Position numbers and translations under genes: made by a program. Shown piece after piece: positions 6,659 to 16,311 of a DNA stretch of 60,474 bases. Source of the stretch: an uncultured Clostridia bacterium (GTDB taxonomy: Bacteria; Bacillota; Clostridia; Oscillospirales; Oscillospiraceae). Numbering within the stretch: position 1 is the stretch's first letter; each line of letters starts with the position of its first letter. The stretch spans positions 1 to 60,474 of the forward strand of contig CAMUYE010000002.1 in assembly GCA_947164825.1 (NCBI GenBank), given 5' to 3'. The notes under the pieces are model-generated. The model did no database searches. It was not told where the DNA came from and was given only the letters and a program-made list of their open reading frames with translations.

Positions 6659-8521
6659 ATGACGAAAAAACAAAAACGGACCTTGTTCAGAATCATTCTG
6701 GCGGCGGTGCTGCTGGCCGCGCTGATCGTGCTGGACAAGCTGGGGGTGCTGGAGCCCCTGCCCTGGTGGGGGAAGCTGGGCTGTTATCTGATTCCGTATC
6801 TGATCATCGGCCTGGACATCCTCTGGGAGGCCGTGGAGCACATCTTCCACGGCCAGGTCTTCGACGAAAACTTCCTGATGGCCGTGGCCACCGTGGCCGC
6901 CTTCGGCATCGGGGAATACCCCGAGGCCGTGGCCGTCATGCTGCTCTATCAAGTGGGCGAGCTCTTCCAAAGCTGCGCCGTGGACAAGTCCCGGCGCTCC
7001 ATCTCGGCCCTCATGGACATCGTCCCGGAGTACGCCAACCTGGAGACCCCGGAGGGGCTGGCTGAGACGGATCCCGAGGAGGTCCCCGTGGGCTCCGTCA
7101 TCGTGGTCAAGGCCGGCGAGCGGATCCCCCTGGACGGGGTGGTGCTGGAGGGCGAGTCCCTGATCGACACCGCCGCCCTGACCGGCGAGTCCGTCCCCCG
7201 GACGGCACGGCCGGGCAGCGAGCTGATTTCCGGCTGCGTCAACGGGCAGGGGACCCTGCGGGTCCGCACCACCAAGGCCTACGCCGACGCCACCGTGACC
7301 CGGATCCTGGAGTTGGTGGAGAACGCCTCCTCCCGGAAGGCGCGGACCGAGAACTTCATCACCCGCTTTGCCAAATGGTACACCCCGCTTGTCACCGTCG
7401 GCGCGGTGCTGCTGGCGGTGCTTCCGCCCCTCTGCTTCGGGCAGGACTGGGGTGAGTGGATCCGCCGGGCCTGCATCTTCCTGGTGGTCTCCTGCCCCTG
7501 CGCCCTGGTGATCTCCGTGCCCCTGGGCTTCTTCGGGGGCATCGGCGCCGCCTCCCGCAAGGGCATCCTGGTGAAGGGCAGCAATTATCTCGAGGCCGCC
7601 GCCCGGCTCTCGGCCCTGGTCTTTGACAAGACCGGCACCCTGACCCGCGGCGAGTTTAAGGTCAGCAAGGTCCTGCCCGCTGCGGGCAGCGAGGCGGAGC
7701 TGCTGGAGATGGCCGCCCTGGGCGAGAGCTATTCCAATCATCCCATCGCCGCCTCCATCCGGGAGGCCTGGGGAAAAGAGCCCGAGCCGGCCCGGATTCA
7801 GGCCGTCCAGGAGCTCGGCGGTCAGGGCGTCGTGGCCGAGCTGGACGGGAAGCAGCTGCTGCTGGGCAGCGCCCGGCTCCTGCGGGAGCACGGCGTGTCC
7901 GTCACCCCCTCCGACGAGGCCGGAACCCTGGTCTACGCCGCCTGGGGCGGGGAGTATCGGGGGCTGATCCTCATCGCCGACGGCCTGAAGGAAGGGGCCG
8001 CGGAGGCCATCCGGGCTGTGAAGGCCGCGGGGGTGGAGAAGACCTATATGCTCTCCGGCGACCGGCGGGAGGCTGCCGAGGCCGTGGGCCGGACCCTGGG
8101 CCTGGACGGCGTGAAGGCGGAGCTCCTGCCCCAGGATAAGGTCAGCGCCCTGGAGGAGCTGCTGGAGACCCGGCCCGCAGGCCGGACCCTGGGCTACGTG
8201 GGCGACGGCCTCAACGACGCCCCGGTCCTGGGCCGGGCGGACCTGGGCATTGCCATGGGCTCCCTGGGCTCCGACGCCGCCATCGAGGCGGCGGACCTGG
8301 TCATCATGGACGACGACCTGCGCAAGCTCCCCACCGCCATCCGCATCGCCCGGAAGACCCTGCGGATCGTCCGGCAGAACATCGCCTTCGCCCTTGTCGT
8401 CAAGTTCGCGATCCTGGTTCTTGGCGCCCTGGGCCTGGCCAGTATGTGGCTGGCCGTGTTCGGCGACGTGGGCGTGTCCGTCATCGCCATTCTCAACTCC
8501 ATGCGCACCCTCCGCGAGTGA
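6659..8521 (+). CDS. cadA: Heavy-metal P1B-type ATPase, CadA/ZntA class
   Basis: A 620-aa efflux ATPase for Zn, Cd or Pb. Visible: membrane helices in the first 100 residues, the actuator TGES motif near residue 178, the transmembrane metal site CPC (SCPCALVIS) near 279, the phosphorylation motif DKTGTLT near 322, and the hinge GDGLNDAPVL near 518. It is shorter than full-length CadA because the N-terminal HMA domain is missing and is encoded separately upstream. I chose ATG 6659 because AGGTGA precedes it by about 5 bp; GTG at 6650 is an alternative. Expression should follow metal release of the ArsR-type repressor. Confidence 0.94.
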   Translation: MTKKQKRTLFRIILAAVLLAALIVLDKLGVLEPLPWWGKLGCYLIPYLIIGLDILWEAVEHIFHGQVFDENFLMAVATVAAFGIGEYPEAVAVMLLYQVGELFQSCAVDKSRRSISALMDIVPEYANLETPEGLAETDPEEVPVGSVIVVKAGERIPLDGVVLEGESLIDTAALTGESVPRTARPGSELISGCVNGQGTLRVRTTKAYADATVTRILELVENASSRKARTENFITRFAKWYTPLVTVGAVLLAVLPPLCFGQDWGEWIRRACIFLVVSCPCALVISVPLGFFGGIGAASRKGILVKGSNYLEAAARLSALVFDKTGTLTRGEFKVSKVLPAAGSEAELLEMAALGESYSNHPIAASIREAWGKEPEPARIQAVQELGGQGVVAELDGKQLLLGSARLLREHGVSVTPSDEAGTLVYAAWGGEYRGLILIADGLKEGAAEAIRAVKAAGVEKTYMLSGDRREAAEAVGRTLGLDGVKAELLPQDKVSALEELLETRPAGRTLGYVGDGLNDAPVLGRADLGIAMGSLGSDAAIEAADLVIMDDDLRKLPTAIRIARKTLRIVRQNIAFALVVKFAILVLGALGLASMWLAVFGDVGVSVIAILNSMRTLRE

Positions 8522-8604
8522 GCTCGCGGCAGCCATACAGCCAAAACGCGTAAACCCGGAAGAAAAGCAACAAACGCGAAAACAGCCTGAAAGGAGAAGC
8601 AATC

Positions 8605-9186
8605 GTGGGAGTATTTGATTTTCTGAAAAAAGAGGGGCAGAGCGCCGCGGACGCAGCGACTTGGGCGAAAGCGGAGCCGACGCCCCAAAACGAGACGAAG
8701 AGCTTCGTCTTCTCCGCACTGCCGAAGACGCTTGCGGAGCTCCGGGCCTTTCCGGAGGCAAGCCTGCAATCCCCGTATCAGACTGCTGCCCTGACCGTGG
8801 CCGCGCTGTGCCGCTACGGAGAGGATCGGGAGGCGGTCTATGAAATGCTGAACTTTCTGAAGGGGCCGGAGCCCCTGTCCAACTACGAGAAGCAGTTTCT
8901 CAACGATCGGCTTGCCGGCAAGCTCTATAAGCCCTTCTCGTTCTTCGACGGTGCCACGCCGGGCAATGGTTACGCCCCCGCCGCGCCCTGCCGGATTACG
9001 GTCAGCTCCACCCCCTATTCTTTTTCGACGGAGAACTGGGCGACGTTGTACGTCCGCAGCAGCGGCGCGGACGCGCCAAGACCCATCAAGCTGCGGAAAA
9101 AGCCCTCCACGGGCCAGTGGTTCCTGAACGAAATTCAGTGCCTGTCCGATATCCGCGTTCCAGAAGCGGAGGACCCCTGGGCTTGA
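8605..9186 (+). CDS. Hypothetical protein
   Basis: A 193-aa protein starting with GTG at 8605 after AAGGAG. The N-terminus MGVFDFLKK is seen on many small soluble proteins. There is no signal peptide or membrane helix. The C-terminal half (ITVSSTPYSFSTENWATLYVRSSGADAPRPIKLRKKPSTGQWFLNEIQCLS, about 130-183) looks like a compact beta-rich domain ending in an IRVPEAEDPWA tail. I do not recognise the family firmly. It lies 83 bp after cadA on the same strand and could be read from that operon, but no functional link is visible. Confidence 0.7.
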   Translation: MGVFDFLKKEGQSAADAATWAKAEPTPQNETKSFVFSALPKTLAELRAFPEASLQSPYQTAALTVAALCRYGEDREAVYEMLNFLKGPEPLSNYEKQFLNDRLAGKLYKPFSFFDGATPGNGYAPAAPCRITVSSTPYSFSTENWATLYVRSSGADAPRPIKLRKKPSTGQWFLNEIQCLSDIRVPEAEDPWA

Positions 9187-9234
9187 ATTCTGCGGGCGGC
9201 CGTAAAAGCGGAACCCGATCCCGAAGCCTCATTC

Positions 9235-9276
9235 AAGGACGAAAAAGCGGTGCTGCGGCGCCGCTTTTTCGTCCTT
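9235..9276. terminator. Strong bidirectional terminator
   Basis: Perfect 16-bp arms at 9235-9250 and 9261-9276, with a GC-rich top, a descending A-run and an ascending T-run. It insulates the metal operon from lepA. Confidence 0.85.
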
Positions 9277-9303
9277 TACAAAGCACAAATTCTCTGCTAT
9301 AAT
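9275..9303 (+). promoter_or_regulatory. lepA promoter
   Basis: TTTACA at 9275-9280 and a perfect TATAAT at 9298-9303, spaced 17 bp. Confidence 0.75.
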
Positions 9304-9349
9304 ATACGCTGAATAAAAGGGTAATTCTGCCCGCACAGAGGTTTCAAAC

Positions 9350-11155
9350 ATGACTGAACTATCCAAGATCCGCAATTTCTCCATCGTGGCCCACATCGAC
9401 CACGGCAAATCCACCCTGGCGGACCGGCTCCTGGAGGAGACCAACACCGTGGACAAGCGGGAGATGGAAGAGCAGATTCTCGACAATATGGAGCTGGAAC
9501 GGGAGCGGGGCATCACCATCAAGGCCCGGGCTGTGAAGCTCAACTACCGGGCCGACGACGGGGAGGACTACGTCCTGAACCTGATCGACACCCCGGGCCA
9601 CGTGGACTTCAACTACGAGGTCTCCCGCTCTCTGACCGCCTGCGAAGGCGCGGTGCTGGTGGTGGACGCCTCCCAGGGCATCGAGGCCCAGACCCTGGCC
9701 AACACCTATCTGGCCATCGACGCCGGGCTGGAGGTCCTGCCCGTGGTCAACAAGATCGACCTGCCCGCGGCCCGGCCCGAGGAGGTCAAGAAGGAGATCG
9801 AGGACATCATCGGTCTGCCCGCCATGGACGCCCCGGAGATCTCCGCCAAGAACGGGATCAACATCCACTCCGTGCTGGAAATGATCGTCCGGGACGTGCC
9901 CGCCCCCAAGGGCGACCGGGAGGCCCCCCTCCAGGCCCTGATCTTTGACAGCCAGTACGACAGCTACCGGGGCGTCATCGTCTACATGCGGGTGATGAAC
10001 GGCACGGTCCGGCCCGGCATGGACGTGAAGATGATGGCCTCCGGCGCCGTCTACAAGGTCGTGGAGTGCGGCTATCTCCATCCCAAGGGCATGGTGCCCG
10101 CCGACGCCCTGGGCGCGGGGGAGGTGGGATATCTGACCGCCTCCATCAAGACCATCGCGGATACCCGGGTGGGCGACACCGTCACGGGAGCGGAGAATCC
10201 CGCCTCGGAGCCCCTGCCGGGCTACAAGAGCTGCCAGCCCATGGTCTATGCCGGCGTCTATCCCGCCGACGGCTCCAAGTACGGCGACCTGCGGGATGCC
10301 CTGGAGAAGCTCAAACTCAACGACGCCTCCATGTACTATACCCAGGAGAACTCCATCGCCCTGGGCTTCGGCTTCCGCTGCGGCTTTTTGGGTCTGCTCC
10401 ACATGGAGATCATCATGGAGCGGCTGGAGCGGGAGTTCAATCTGGACCTGATCACCACGGCTCCCAACGTGGTCTACGAGATCGACAAGACCGACGGCAG
10501 CCACATCGAGGTCTACACCCCGCTGAACTACCCGGACCCCATGGAGATCGCCCAGGCCTACGAGCCCTACGTGAAGGCCAGCATCATTGCGCCGCCGGAC
10601 TACGTGGGCAACATCATGGACCTCTGCCAGTTCCGCCGGGGCGAGTTCAAGGACATGAGCTACCTGGACCAGTCCCGGGTGGAGCTCCACTACGAGATCC
10701 CCCTGAACGAAATCATCTACGACTTCTTTGACGCCCTGAAGTCCCGGACCCGGGGCTACGGCTCCCTGGACTATGAGCTCATCGGCTACCGGCCCTCCAA
10801 GCTGGTGAAGCTGGACATCCTGCTCAACGGCGAGATGGTGGACGCCCTGAGCTTCATTCTCTTCGCCGACGAGGCCTATGCCCGGGCCCGGCGGATCTGC
10901 GAGAAGCTGAAGGAAAACATTCCCCGCCAGATGTTCGAGATCCCGGTCCAGGCCGCCATCGGCGGCAAGATCATCGCCCGGGAGACCATCAAGGCCCTGC
11001 GCAAGGACGTCCTCGCCAAGTGCTACGGCGGCGACATCACCCGAAAGAAGAAGCTGCTGGAAAAGCAGAAGGAAGGCAAGAAGCGGATGCGGACCTTCGG
11101 AACGGTGTCCGTGCCCTCCGAGGCCTTTATGGCGGTGCTGAAGATGGACGAATAG
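9350..11155 (+). CDS. lepA: Elongation factor 4 (LepA), ribosome back-translocase GTPase
   Basis: A 601-aa LepA of standard length. G1 [16 protein letters not shown]3 DTPGHVDF and G4 NKIDLPAA are all present in the first 140 residues. The LepA-specific C-terminal domain ends [25 protein letters not shown]. It acts on the ribosome, promoting back-translocation and influencing initiation under stress. In Firmicutes lepA is commonly followed by hemW; here a lipoprotein gene flanked by heptamer arrays lies between them. Confidence 0.98.
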   Translation: MTELSKIRNFSIVAHIDHGKSTLADRLLEETNTVDKREMEEQILDNMELERERGITIKARAVKLNYRADDGEDYVLNLIDTPGHVDFNYEVSRSLTACEGAVLVVDASQGIEAQTLANTYLAIDAGLEVLPVVNKIDLPAARPEEVKKEIEDIIGLPAMDAPEISAKNGINIHSVLEMIVRDVPAPKGDREAPLQALIFDSQYDSYRGVIVYMRVMNGTVRPGMDVKMMASGAVYKVVECGYLHPKGMVPADALGAGEVGYLTASIKTIADTRVGDTVTGAENPASEPLPGYKSCQPMVYAGVYPADGSKYGDLRDALEKLKLNDASMYYTQENSIALGFGFRCGFLGLLHMEIIMERLEREFNLDLITTAPNVVYEIDKTDGSHIEVYTPLNYPDPMEIAQAYEPYVKASIIAPPDYVGNIMDLCQFRRGEFKDMSYLDQSRVELHYEIPLNEIIYDFFDALKSRTRGYGSLDYELIGYRPSKLVKLDILLNGEMVDALSFILFADEAYARARRICEKLKENIPRQMFEIPVQAAIGGKIIARETIKALRKDVLAKCYGGDITRKKKLLEKQKEGKKRMRTFGTVSVPSEAFMAVLKMDE

Positions 11156-11157
11156 AC

Positions 11158-11190
11158 AATGCAAAACGCAAAATGCAAAATGCAAAATGA
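11158..11190. repeat. Heptamer array, family ATGCAAA
   Basis: About four ATGCAAA units (one variant, CGCAAA) begin 3 bp after the lepA stop codon. An inverted copy at 12087-12120 bounds the other side of the inserted lipoprotein gene. Confidence 0.85.
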
Positions 11191-11206
11191 AGGGAGCGGA
11201 AGCGGT

Positions 11207-12049
11207 ATGAAAGCAAACCGGATCCCGTGCGTCGGCATTGCGCTCTTGCTGCTGGCGGCTCTGCTTCTGACTTTGTCCGGCTGCCATCGTCCGATCAAGC
11301 ACCTGGTCTATACGGACGATTATCCCAGTATATACAGAACCGAGCTGCGTCAGATCTTCGGTGATTATACTCTGGGGGAACGCACGGACCTGCATATCGA
11401 GGGTGAGGACTGCAGCTGCGGATATCATCAGGACACGGTGGATTGCTACGAATGGGACGTCACCTATACCGACGCCCTGGGGAAAACCGTACATTGTACG
11501 CTAAACAACCGCGCAAGCCTTTGGGAGCAGCAGGTCGGATGGCTGGAGGATCAGATCGAGAAGCATTTTTATTCCTCCTATGTGCAGCGTTATTATAGCG
11601 GCATGCTGAGCGAATCCGGAAGCTACTGCTTCTGTTTTATCGGCAGAGTATGCGGCAGCATTCGCAATGGGAACGCGGAAGAAGCAGCCAACGTGCAAAC
11701 CGGCACAGACTATCTGGAAGCGCTGAAGAAGAACGAAGAGCCGATCCCGCTGGCCGCCCTCAGCTATCCCGAGCTTTTTGACCGCTATCCGATGCGCCTT
11801 TCCGTCCAGGTCCGACTGCGCGAGGATAATCAAACCGCGGAGCAATACGCGAGCGCGGTGGAGCTGCTGAACAAGATGGCTGCGGAAATGGCCGGGGAGG
11901 TCGGAAACGATCTCAATTTCGATGCATGTGTGTACAGAGACGCAAACCACCAAAAAACCGTTTACTATTTGCGGGGAGAAGCCACGGAAATCAGCGGTTT
12001 TGACTTTGACCACGAAGTATTCCGATCTTATAAAGGGAAATTCTGGTGA
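11207..12049 (+). CDS. Putative lipoprotein of unknown function
   Basis: A 280-aa protein with a lipoprotein signal peptide: MKANRIPCVG, a hydrophobic core, then the lipobox LSGC with the modified cysteine near residue 26. The mature part holds a CSCGYH motif near residue 65 and is otherwise not recognised. The frame can be extended upstream, but that extension only translates the ATGCAAA array (MQNAKCKMQN), so I start at 11207. Codon use is visibly more AT-rich than in lepA and hemW, suggesting a newcomer between these two normally linked genes. Confidence 0.75.
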   Translation: MKANRIPCVGIALLLLAALLLTLSGCHRPIKHLVYTDDYPSIYRTELRQIFGDYTLGERTDLHIEGEDCSCGYHQDTVDCYEWDVTYTDALGKTVHCTLNNRASLWEQQVGWLEDQIEKHFYSSYVQRYYSGMLSESGSYCFCFIGRVCGSIRNGNAEEAANVQTGTDYLEALKKNEEPIPLAALSYPELFDRYPMRLSVQVRLREDNQTAEQYASAVELLNKMAAEMAGEVGNDLNFDACVYRDANHQKTVYYLRGEATEISGFDFDHEVFRSYKGKFW

Positions 12050-12086
12050 CCTCTGATTTTCCGGCGGTCAGCAGAAAACCTCAATA

Positions 12087-12120
12087 CCATTTTGCATTTT
12101 GCATCTTGCATTTTGCATTC
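12087..12120. repeat. Heptamer array, inverted ATGCAAA family
   Basis: TTTGCAT units with a 7-bp period in opposite orientation to the array at 11158-11190; it ends 17 bp before the hemW start. Confidence 0.85.
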
Positions 12121-12136
12121 CGAACCGGAGAGCGTT

Positions 12137-13318
12137 ATGAACGAATTAAAGCCCTTAGGCATCTATATCCACATCCCCTTCTGCCGCAGCAAGTGCCAGT
12201 ACTGCGACTTTTACTCCATCGGCGGCAGCCGGGATCCCCGGCTGGTGGACAACTATATCCAGGCCCTGATGGTCCACTTCAAGGAGACCGGGCCCCGGGC
12301 CGCGGACTACCTGGTGGACACGGTCTACTTCGGCGGCGGCACGCCCTCCTTCTTCGGGGCGGACAACCTGCGCCGGATCTTTGCCGAGCTCCAGCACCGT
12401 TTTCGGGTGGATCGGGACGCGGAGATCACCTTTGAGGCCAACCCGGACTCCGTCTCCTCGGGTCTGCTGAAAAAGCTCCGGGCTGAAGGCTTCAACCGCA
12501 TGTCCCTGGGCGTCCAGTCCGACCGGGACGAGATGCTGAAGAAGCTGGGCCGGCCTCACAGCTACGAGCAGGCCAGAACCGCCGTGCAGCTTGCCCGGGC
12601 CTGCGGCTTTGAGAATATCTCCGTCGATCTGATGTACGGCCTGCCCGATCAGACGGCCGCCCAGTGGGAGGAGACCCTGCGCCACGTGCTGCATCTGCGC
12701 CCGGAGCACATGTCCTGCTACGGCCTCAAAGTCGAAGAGGGGACGCCGCTTTGGACCTGGAAGGACGAGGCCAATCTGCCCTCCGACCAGGTTCAGGCCG
12801 AGATGTATCTGCGCACCGTGGACATTCTCGAGGCGGCGGGCTACCGGCAGTACGAGATCTCCAACTTCGCCAAGCCCGGCTTCGAGTCCCGGCACAATCT
12901 CAAATACTGGATGGGCGACGAGTACATCGGTTTCGGCCCCGCCGCGGCCTCGGACTTTGCCGGCAAGCGCTACACCTACAACGCGGACATCCAGAACTAC
13001 ATCCGGGGCGTGCTCAAACAGGATCTGCCCATCCTCTCCGAGTGCGAGACCATCCCCGCCCGGGAGCGGGCAGGGGAGTACGTCATGCTTCGCCTGCGCA
13101 CCACCCGCGGCATCTCCCCGGAGGAATACGAGAAGAACTACCTCATGCCCTTCGAGCCCCTGCTGGACGCCATTGTTCCCCTGGCTCAGAAAGGCCTCTT
13201 CGTCCAGGACGGCGACCGCTGGGTCCTGACCCCTACGGGCTTCCTGGTCTCCAACCAGATCATCGGCCGCCTCCAGGAGGCCCAGGAAAAGAGCGAGCCC
13301 CTGGCGAAGAAGCGATAA
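12137..13318 (+). CDS. hemW: HemW-type radical SAM protein (coproporphyrinogen dehydrogenase-like)
   Basis: A 393-aa radical SAM enzyme. The N-terminal IYIHIPFCRSKCQYCDFYS carries the CX3CX2C cluster motif, followed by YFGGGTPSF and the HemN-like C-terminal domain. HemW proteins act in heme insertion or trafficking rather than as true HemN oxidases. The ATG at 12137 is chosen over an upstream in-frame start that would translate the heptamer array. Confidence 0.94.
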   Translation: MNELKPLGIYIHIPFCRSKCQYCDFYSIGGSRDPRLVDNYIQALMVHFKETGPRAADYLVDTVYFGGGTPSFFGADNLRRIFAELQHRFRVDRDAEITFEANPDSVSSGLLKKLRAEGFNRMSLGVQSDRDEMLKKLGRPHSYEQARTAVQLARACGFENISVDLMYGLPDQTAAQWEETLRHVLHLRPEHMSCYGLKVEEGTPLWTWKDEANLPSDQVQAEMYLRTVDILEAAGYRQYEISNFAKPGFESRHNLKYWMGDEYIGFGPAAASDFAGKRYTYNADIQNYIRGVLKQDLPILSECETIPARERAGEYVMLRLRTTRGISPEEYEKNYLMPFEPLLDAIVPLAQKGLFVQDGDRWVLTPTGFLVSNQIIGRLQEAQEKSEPLAKKR

Positions 13319-13323
13319 CGCCC

Positions 13324-13358
13324 GTAGGGGCGGCTCTTACCCGCAGGGTGAGCCGCCC
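13324..13358. repeat. GTAG-headed palindrome
   Basis: GTAGGGGCGGCTC with inverted match GAGCCGCCC around a short loop, starting 5 bp after the hemW stop. Confidence 0.7.
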
Positions 13359-13395
13359 GCTCCGCCGCAGGCGGAGCTCGAAACCCCGGGCAATC

Positions 13396-13478
13396 AAGAA
13401 GTAATAAGTAAGAAGTAATAAGTAATAAGTATCCGTATCGATGCCTTTACTTATTACTTATTACCTATTACTTATTCC
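13396..13478. repeat. Head-to-head heptamer arrays forming a long hairpin
   Basis: AAGTAAT and AAGTAAG units (13396-13431) face ACTTATT units (13447-13478) across a 15-bp spacer. The transcript could fold into a roughly 30-bp AT-rich stem between hemW and the LTA synthase-like gene. Confidence 0.75.
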
Positions 13479-13511
13479 TTAAATGATTTTCTAACCGAAG
13501 AAGGCAAACAA

Positions 13512-15416
13512 ATGGCAAAAAAGAAGAAAACGGAACGCCAGGACGCCCCGCTGGTCCTGAGAAAGAGAATGCCGGAACGGAAACGGTTTTGGTTCGTTCT
13601 CTGGAATCTGTTCCTGCTCCTGATCGCCTGCGGGGCGCTGACCTACTTTACCCTGCGGCTGTCCTACAGCAACCTCAACCCGGCCATCTGGCTGGGCTAT
13701 TGGGAGGATCTCTGGATCCCGGCCATGAATCTGGCCCTGATCCTCGGCCTCTGCCTGCTGCTCTTCGCCCTGCTTGGGCGGGCCTGGCTGGCCTATCTGC
13801 TGACGGCTCTGGTCGCCCTGGGCATTGCCCTCGGCAACTATTACCTGATCATCATCCGCTCCGACGCTCTGCAGTTCCAGGATATTACCTGCCTGCGGGA
13901 GGCCCTTGCCATTACCGGCACCCAGGGCTACGAGCTGAAGCTGACCCCGCTGATCCTCTGCGCCGTCGCTTCCGCCGCGGGCTTTACCGCCCTGCTGGCG
14001 GTGCTGAGCCGCTGGAAGCCCCGCTGGGGCTTCGGGCGTGTGACCGGCCTGCTCCTGGCCGCGGCAGCTCTGACGGGCGCCATTTTCTGCGGCAACACCT
14101 TCATGGTCAGCTGGACCAAGAATTACGAGCACGTGAATACCTGGTCCGTCACGGAAATCTATGCCTCCCGGGGCGTGATCTACTCCTTCACCCGTTCCGC
14201 CTTTACCGCCAGCGGCAGACCCACCGGCTACTCTGAGAAGAACGCCGAAGCTCTGCTGGCGGCATACAGCGACGAGGATATCCCCTCGGATCGGAAAGCG
14301 GACGTTTTCGTGATCATGCGGGAGAGCTATTCGGATCTGTCTGAACTGAGCTGCGATCAGGACGCGCTGGATTTCTCCTGCTATCTGGACTACCACAGCC
14401 TGGTGGACGAGTCCGTTCTCATGGGCAATCTGGTGACCAACGGCTTCGGCGGCAACACCAAGGATGCCGAGCGCTGCTTTATCACGGGCAGCTATACCAC
14501 CAGCGACTGGCGCAAGCCCGCCAACTCCTACGTCTGGTATCTGCGGCAGCAGGGCTATCGCACGGAAGGCGCCCATCCCTTCAACGGCTGGTTCTACAAC
14601 CGGCTCAACGTGAACCGCTACCTGGGCTTCCAGAGCTATATGTTCCGGGAAGACGGCTTCGACGAGCTGGTGGGAGCTGACAATATCGCGGACGACGACG
14701 TCCTGTACGACTGCATCTGGGAGCAGTATCAGAAGCATCTGGAGTCCGACGGCGGCCCCTACTTCAACTTCTCCGTCACCTACGAGGGCCACGGCCCCTA
14801 CAATTACAGCAGCAATCTGTACCCCGGCCGCTACGTCCTCCGGGACGCCGCCTCCGCCGACGGCATCGCCATGAACAACTACCTGGGCTGCATCGCCAGG
14901 CGGGACCGGGAGCTGCTGGCGCTGGTGGAGCGCTTCCGTCAGAGTGAGCGGCCCATCGTGCTGCTGACCTTCGGCGACCACAAGGCGACCCTGGGCAAGG
15001 ACGTCAACAACTATACCACCTCGGCCTATGCGCGCTTCGGCATGGACGTGGACCTGTCCACGGAGCAGGGCTTCTTCAACTACTACTCCACGGACTACGT
15101 GATCTGGATGAACGACGCCGCCCGGGAGCTTCTGGGCTATTCCGGCAAAGGTCTGGAGACCGGTCCGGTCATCTCCCCCTGCTACCTGATGAACCTGCTC
15201 TTCGACACCCTGGGCTGGGGCAAGGGCCCCGATTATCTCCAGGCTATGGCAGAAATGATGGAGACCTTCCCGGTCTATTCCACCAAGGGCCGGGTCGGCG
15301 TCGATGGCAGCCTCAGCACCACCATTCCCGGCAAATGGGTAGAGAAATACCATCAGATGCAGGAGATCAGCTACTACTGGAGAACCAACTGCCGCTTTGA
15401 AGCGGAAGACGAATAA
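13512..15416 (+). CDS. LTA synthase family sulfatase-fold membrane enzyme
   Basis: A 634-aa protein with four or five membrane helices in residues 25-200 and an extracellular sulfatase-fold domain from about 255. Visible catalytic features of the LtaS family: VIMRESYSDLSEL (metal-binding Glu), TNGFGGNTKDAE with the nucleophile Thr near residue 320, TYEGHGPYNY and LTFGDHKATLG. LtaS enzymes polymerise glycerol phosphate from phosphatidylglycerol onto a lipid anchor; relatives modify other glycans, so the exact substrate is not settled. An ATTCCGG-type leader is absent and the gene follows a repeat-rich spacer. Confidence 0.9.
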   Translation: MAKKKKTERQDAPLVLRKRMPERKRFWFVLWNLFLLLIACGALTYFTLRLSYSNLNPAIWLGYWEDLWIPAMNLALILGLCLLLFALLGRAWLAYLLTALVALGIALGNYYLIIIRSDALQFQDITCLREALAITGTQGYELKLTPLILCAVASAAGFTALLAVLSRWKPRWGFGRVTGLLLAAAALTGAIFCGNTFMVSWTKNYEHVNTWSVTEIYASRGVIYSFTRSAFTASGRPTGYSEKNAEALLAAYSDEDIPSDRKADVFVIMRESYSDLSELSCDQDALDFSCYLDYHSLVDESVLMGNLVTNGFGGNTKDAERCFITGSYTTSDWRKPANSYVWYLRQQGYRTEGAHPFNGWFYNRLNVNRYLGFQSYMFREDGFDELVGADNIADDDVLYDCIWEQYQKHLESDGGPYFNFSVTYEGHGPYNYSSNLYPGRYVLRDAASADGIAMNNYLGCIARRDRELLALVERFRQSERPIVLLTFGDHKATLGKDVNNYTTSAYARFGMDVDLSTEQGFFNYYSTDYVIWMNDAARELLGYSGKGLETGPVISPCYLMNLLFDTLGWGKGPDYLQAMAEMMETFPVYSTKGRVGVDGSLSTTIPGKWVEKYHQMQEISYYWRTNCRFEAEDE

Positions 15417-15464
15417 GAGCAAATAAAAGGGAACAAGAAAACCAAACGATAAAGGGAGGATATC

Positions 15465-16310
15465 ATGGAAAAACTGTACGGAAAAGACCTGGCTGTCATG
15501 GCCTACAAGGCAAGGCTCCTGGCGGTGGAGGCGGTGCATCGGGCAGCCTCCGGCCACCCCGGCGGCTCGCTGTCCTGCGCGGACGCGCTGACGACCCTAT
15601 ACTTCAACGAAATGAACGTCAACCCCAACGACCCCAAGTGGGAGGAGCGTGACCGTTTCGTTCTGTCCAAGGGTCACTGCGCCCCCGCGCTCTACGCGGT
15701 GCTGGCCCTGCGGGGCTTCTTCCCCGTGGAGGAGCTGCAGCAGCTCCGCTCCATCAAGTCCCATCTCTCCGGCCACCCCGACATGAAGTACATTCCCGGC
15801 GTCGATATGTCCACCGGCTCCCTGGGCCAGGGCCTGTCCACCGCCGTGGGTATGGCGCTGACGGCCAAGATCACCGGCAAACGCTGGCGCACCTACGCCA
15901 TCTGCGGCGACGGCGAGGTCGCCGAGGGTCAGATCTGGGAAGCCATCATGTCCGCCGCCAAGTGGGATCTGGACAATCTCTGCGCCTTCATCGACGTTAA
16001 CGGCCTGCAGATCGACGGCGCCACCAAGGACGTCATGCCCACCGAGCCCCTGGATAAGAAGCTGGAGGCCTTTAACTGGCACGTCATCAAGATCGACGGC
16101 CACGACTTCGCCCAGATCCTGGCCGCCCTCTCCGAGGCCCGCCGGATCAAGGGCAAGCCCACCGCCATTCTGATGAGCACCGTCAAGGGCAAGGGCGTCT
16201 CCTTCATGGAGAACCAGGCCGGATGGCACGGAAAAGCCCCCAACGCCGATGAGTTCGCCATCGCCAAGGCCGAGCTCGAGGCCAAGATCAAAGAACTGGA
16301 GGAGAACTGA
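15465..16310 (+). CDS. Transketolase, N-terminal (TPP-binding) subunit
   Basis: A 281-aa subunit of a split transketolase. Motifs: SGHPGGSLSCADALTTLYF near residue 24, DRFVLSKGHCAPALYAVL near 62, and the thiamine pyrophosphate motif GDGEVAEGQIWEA ending in IDVNGLQIDG near 147-185. It moves two-carbon units in the pentose phosphate pathway together with the next gene. A GGGAGGAT site lies upstream. Start of an operon running to 19694. Confidence 0.96.
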   Translation: MEKLYGKDLAVMAYKARLLAVEAVHRAASGHPGGSLSCADALTTLYFNEMNVNPNDPKWEERDRFVLSKGHCAPALYAVLALRGFFPVEELQQLRSIKSHLSGHPDMKYIPGVDMSTGSLGQGLSTAVGMALTAKITGKRWRTYAICGDGEVAEGQIWEAIMSAAKWDLDNLCAFIDVNGLQIDGATKDVMPTEPLDKKLEAFNWHVIKIDGHDFAQILAALSEARRIKGKPTAILMSTVKGKGVSFMENQAGWHGKAPNADEFAIAKAELEAKIKELEEN

Positions 16311-16311
16311 T

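Noticed and set aside
13491-15557. Long minus-strand frame opposite the LTA synthase-like gene
   Set aside because: The plus strand has clear sulfatase-fold motifs; the antisense translation is Gly/Val/Gln-rich with no family features.
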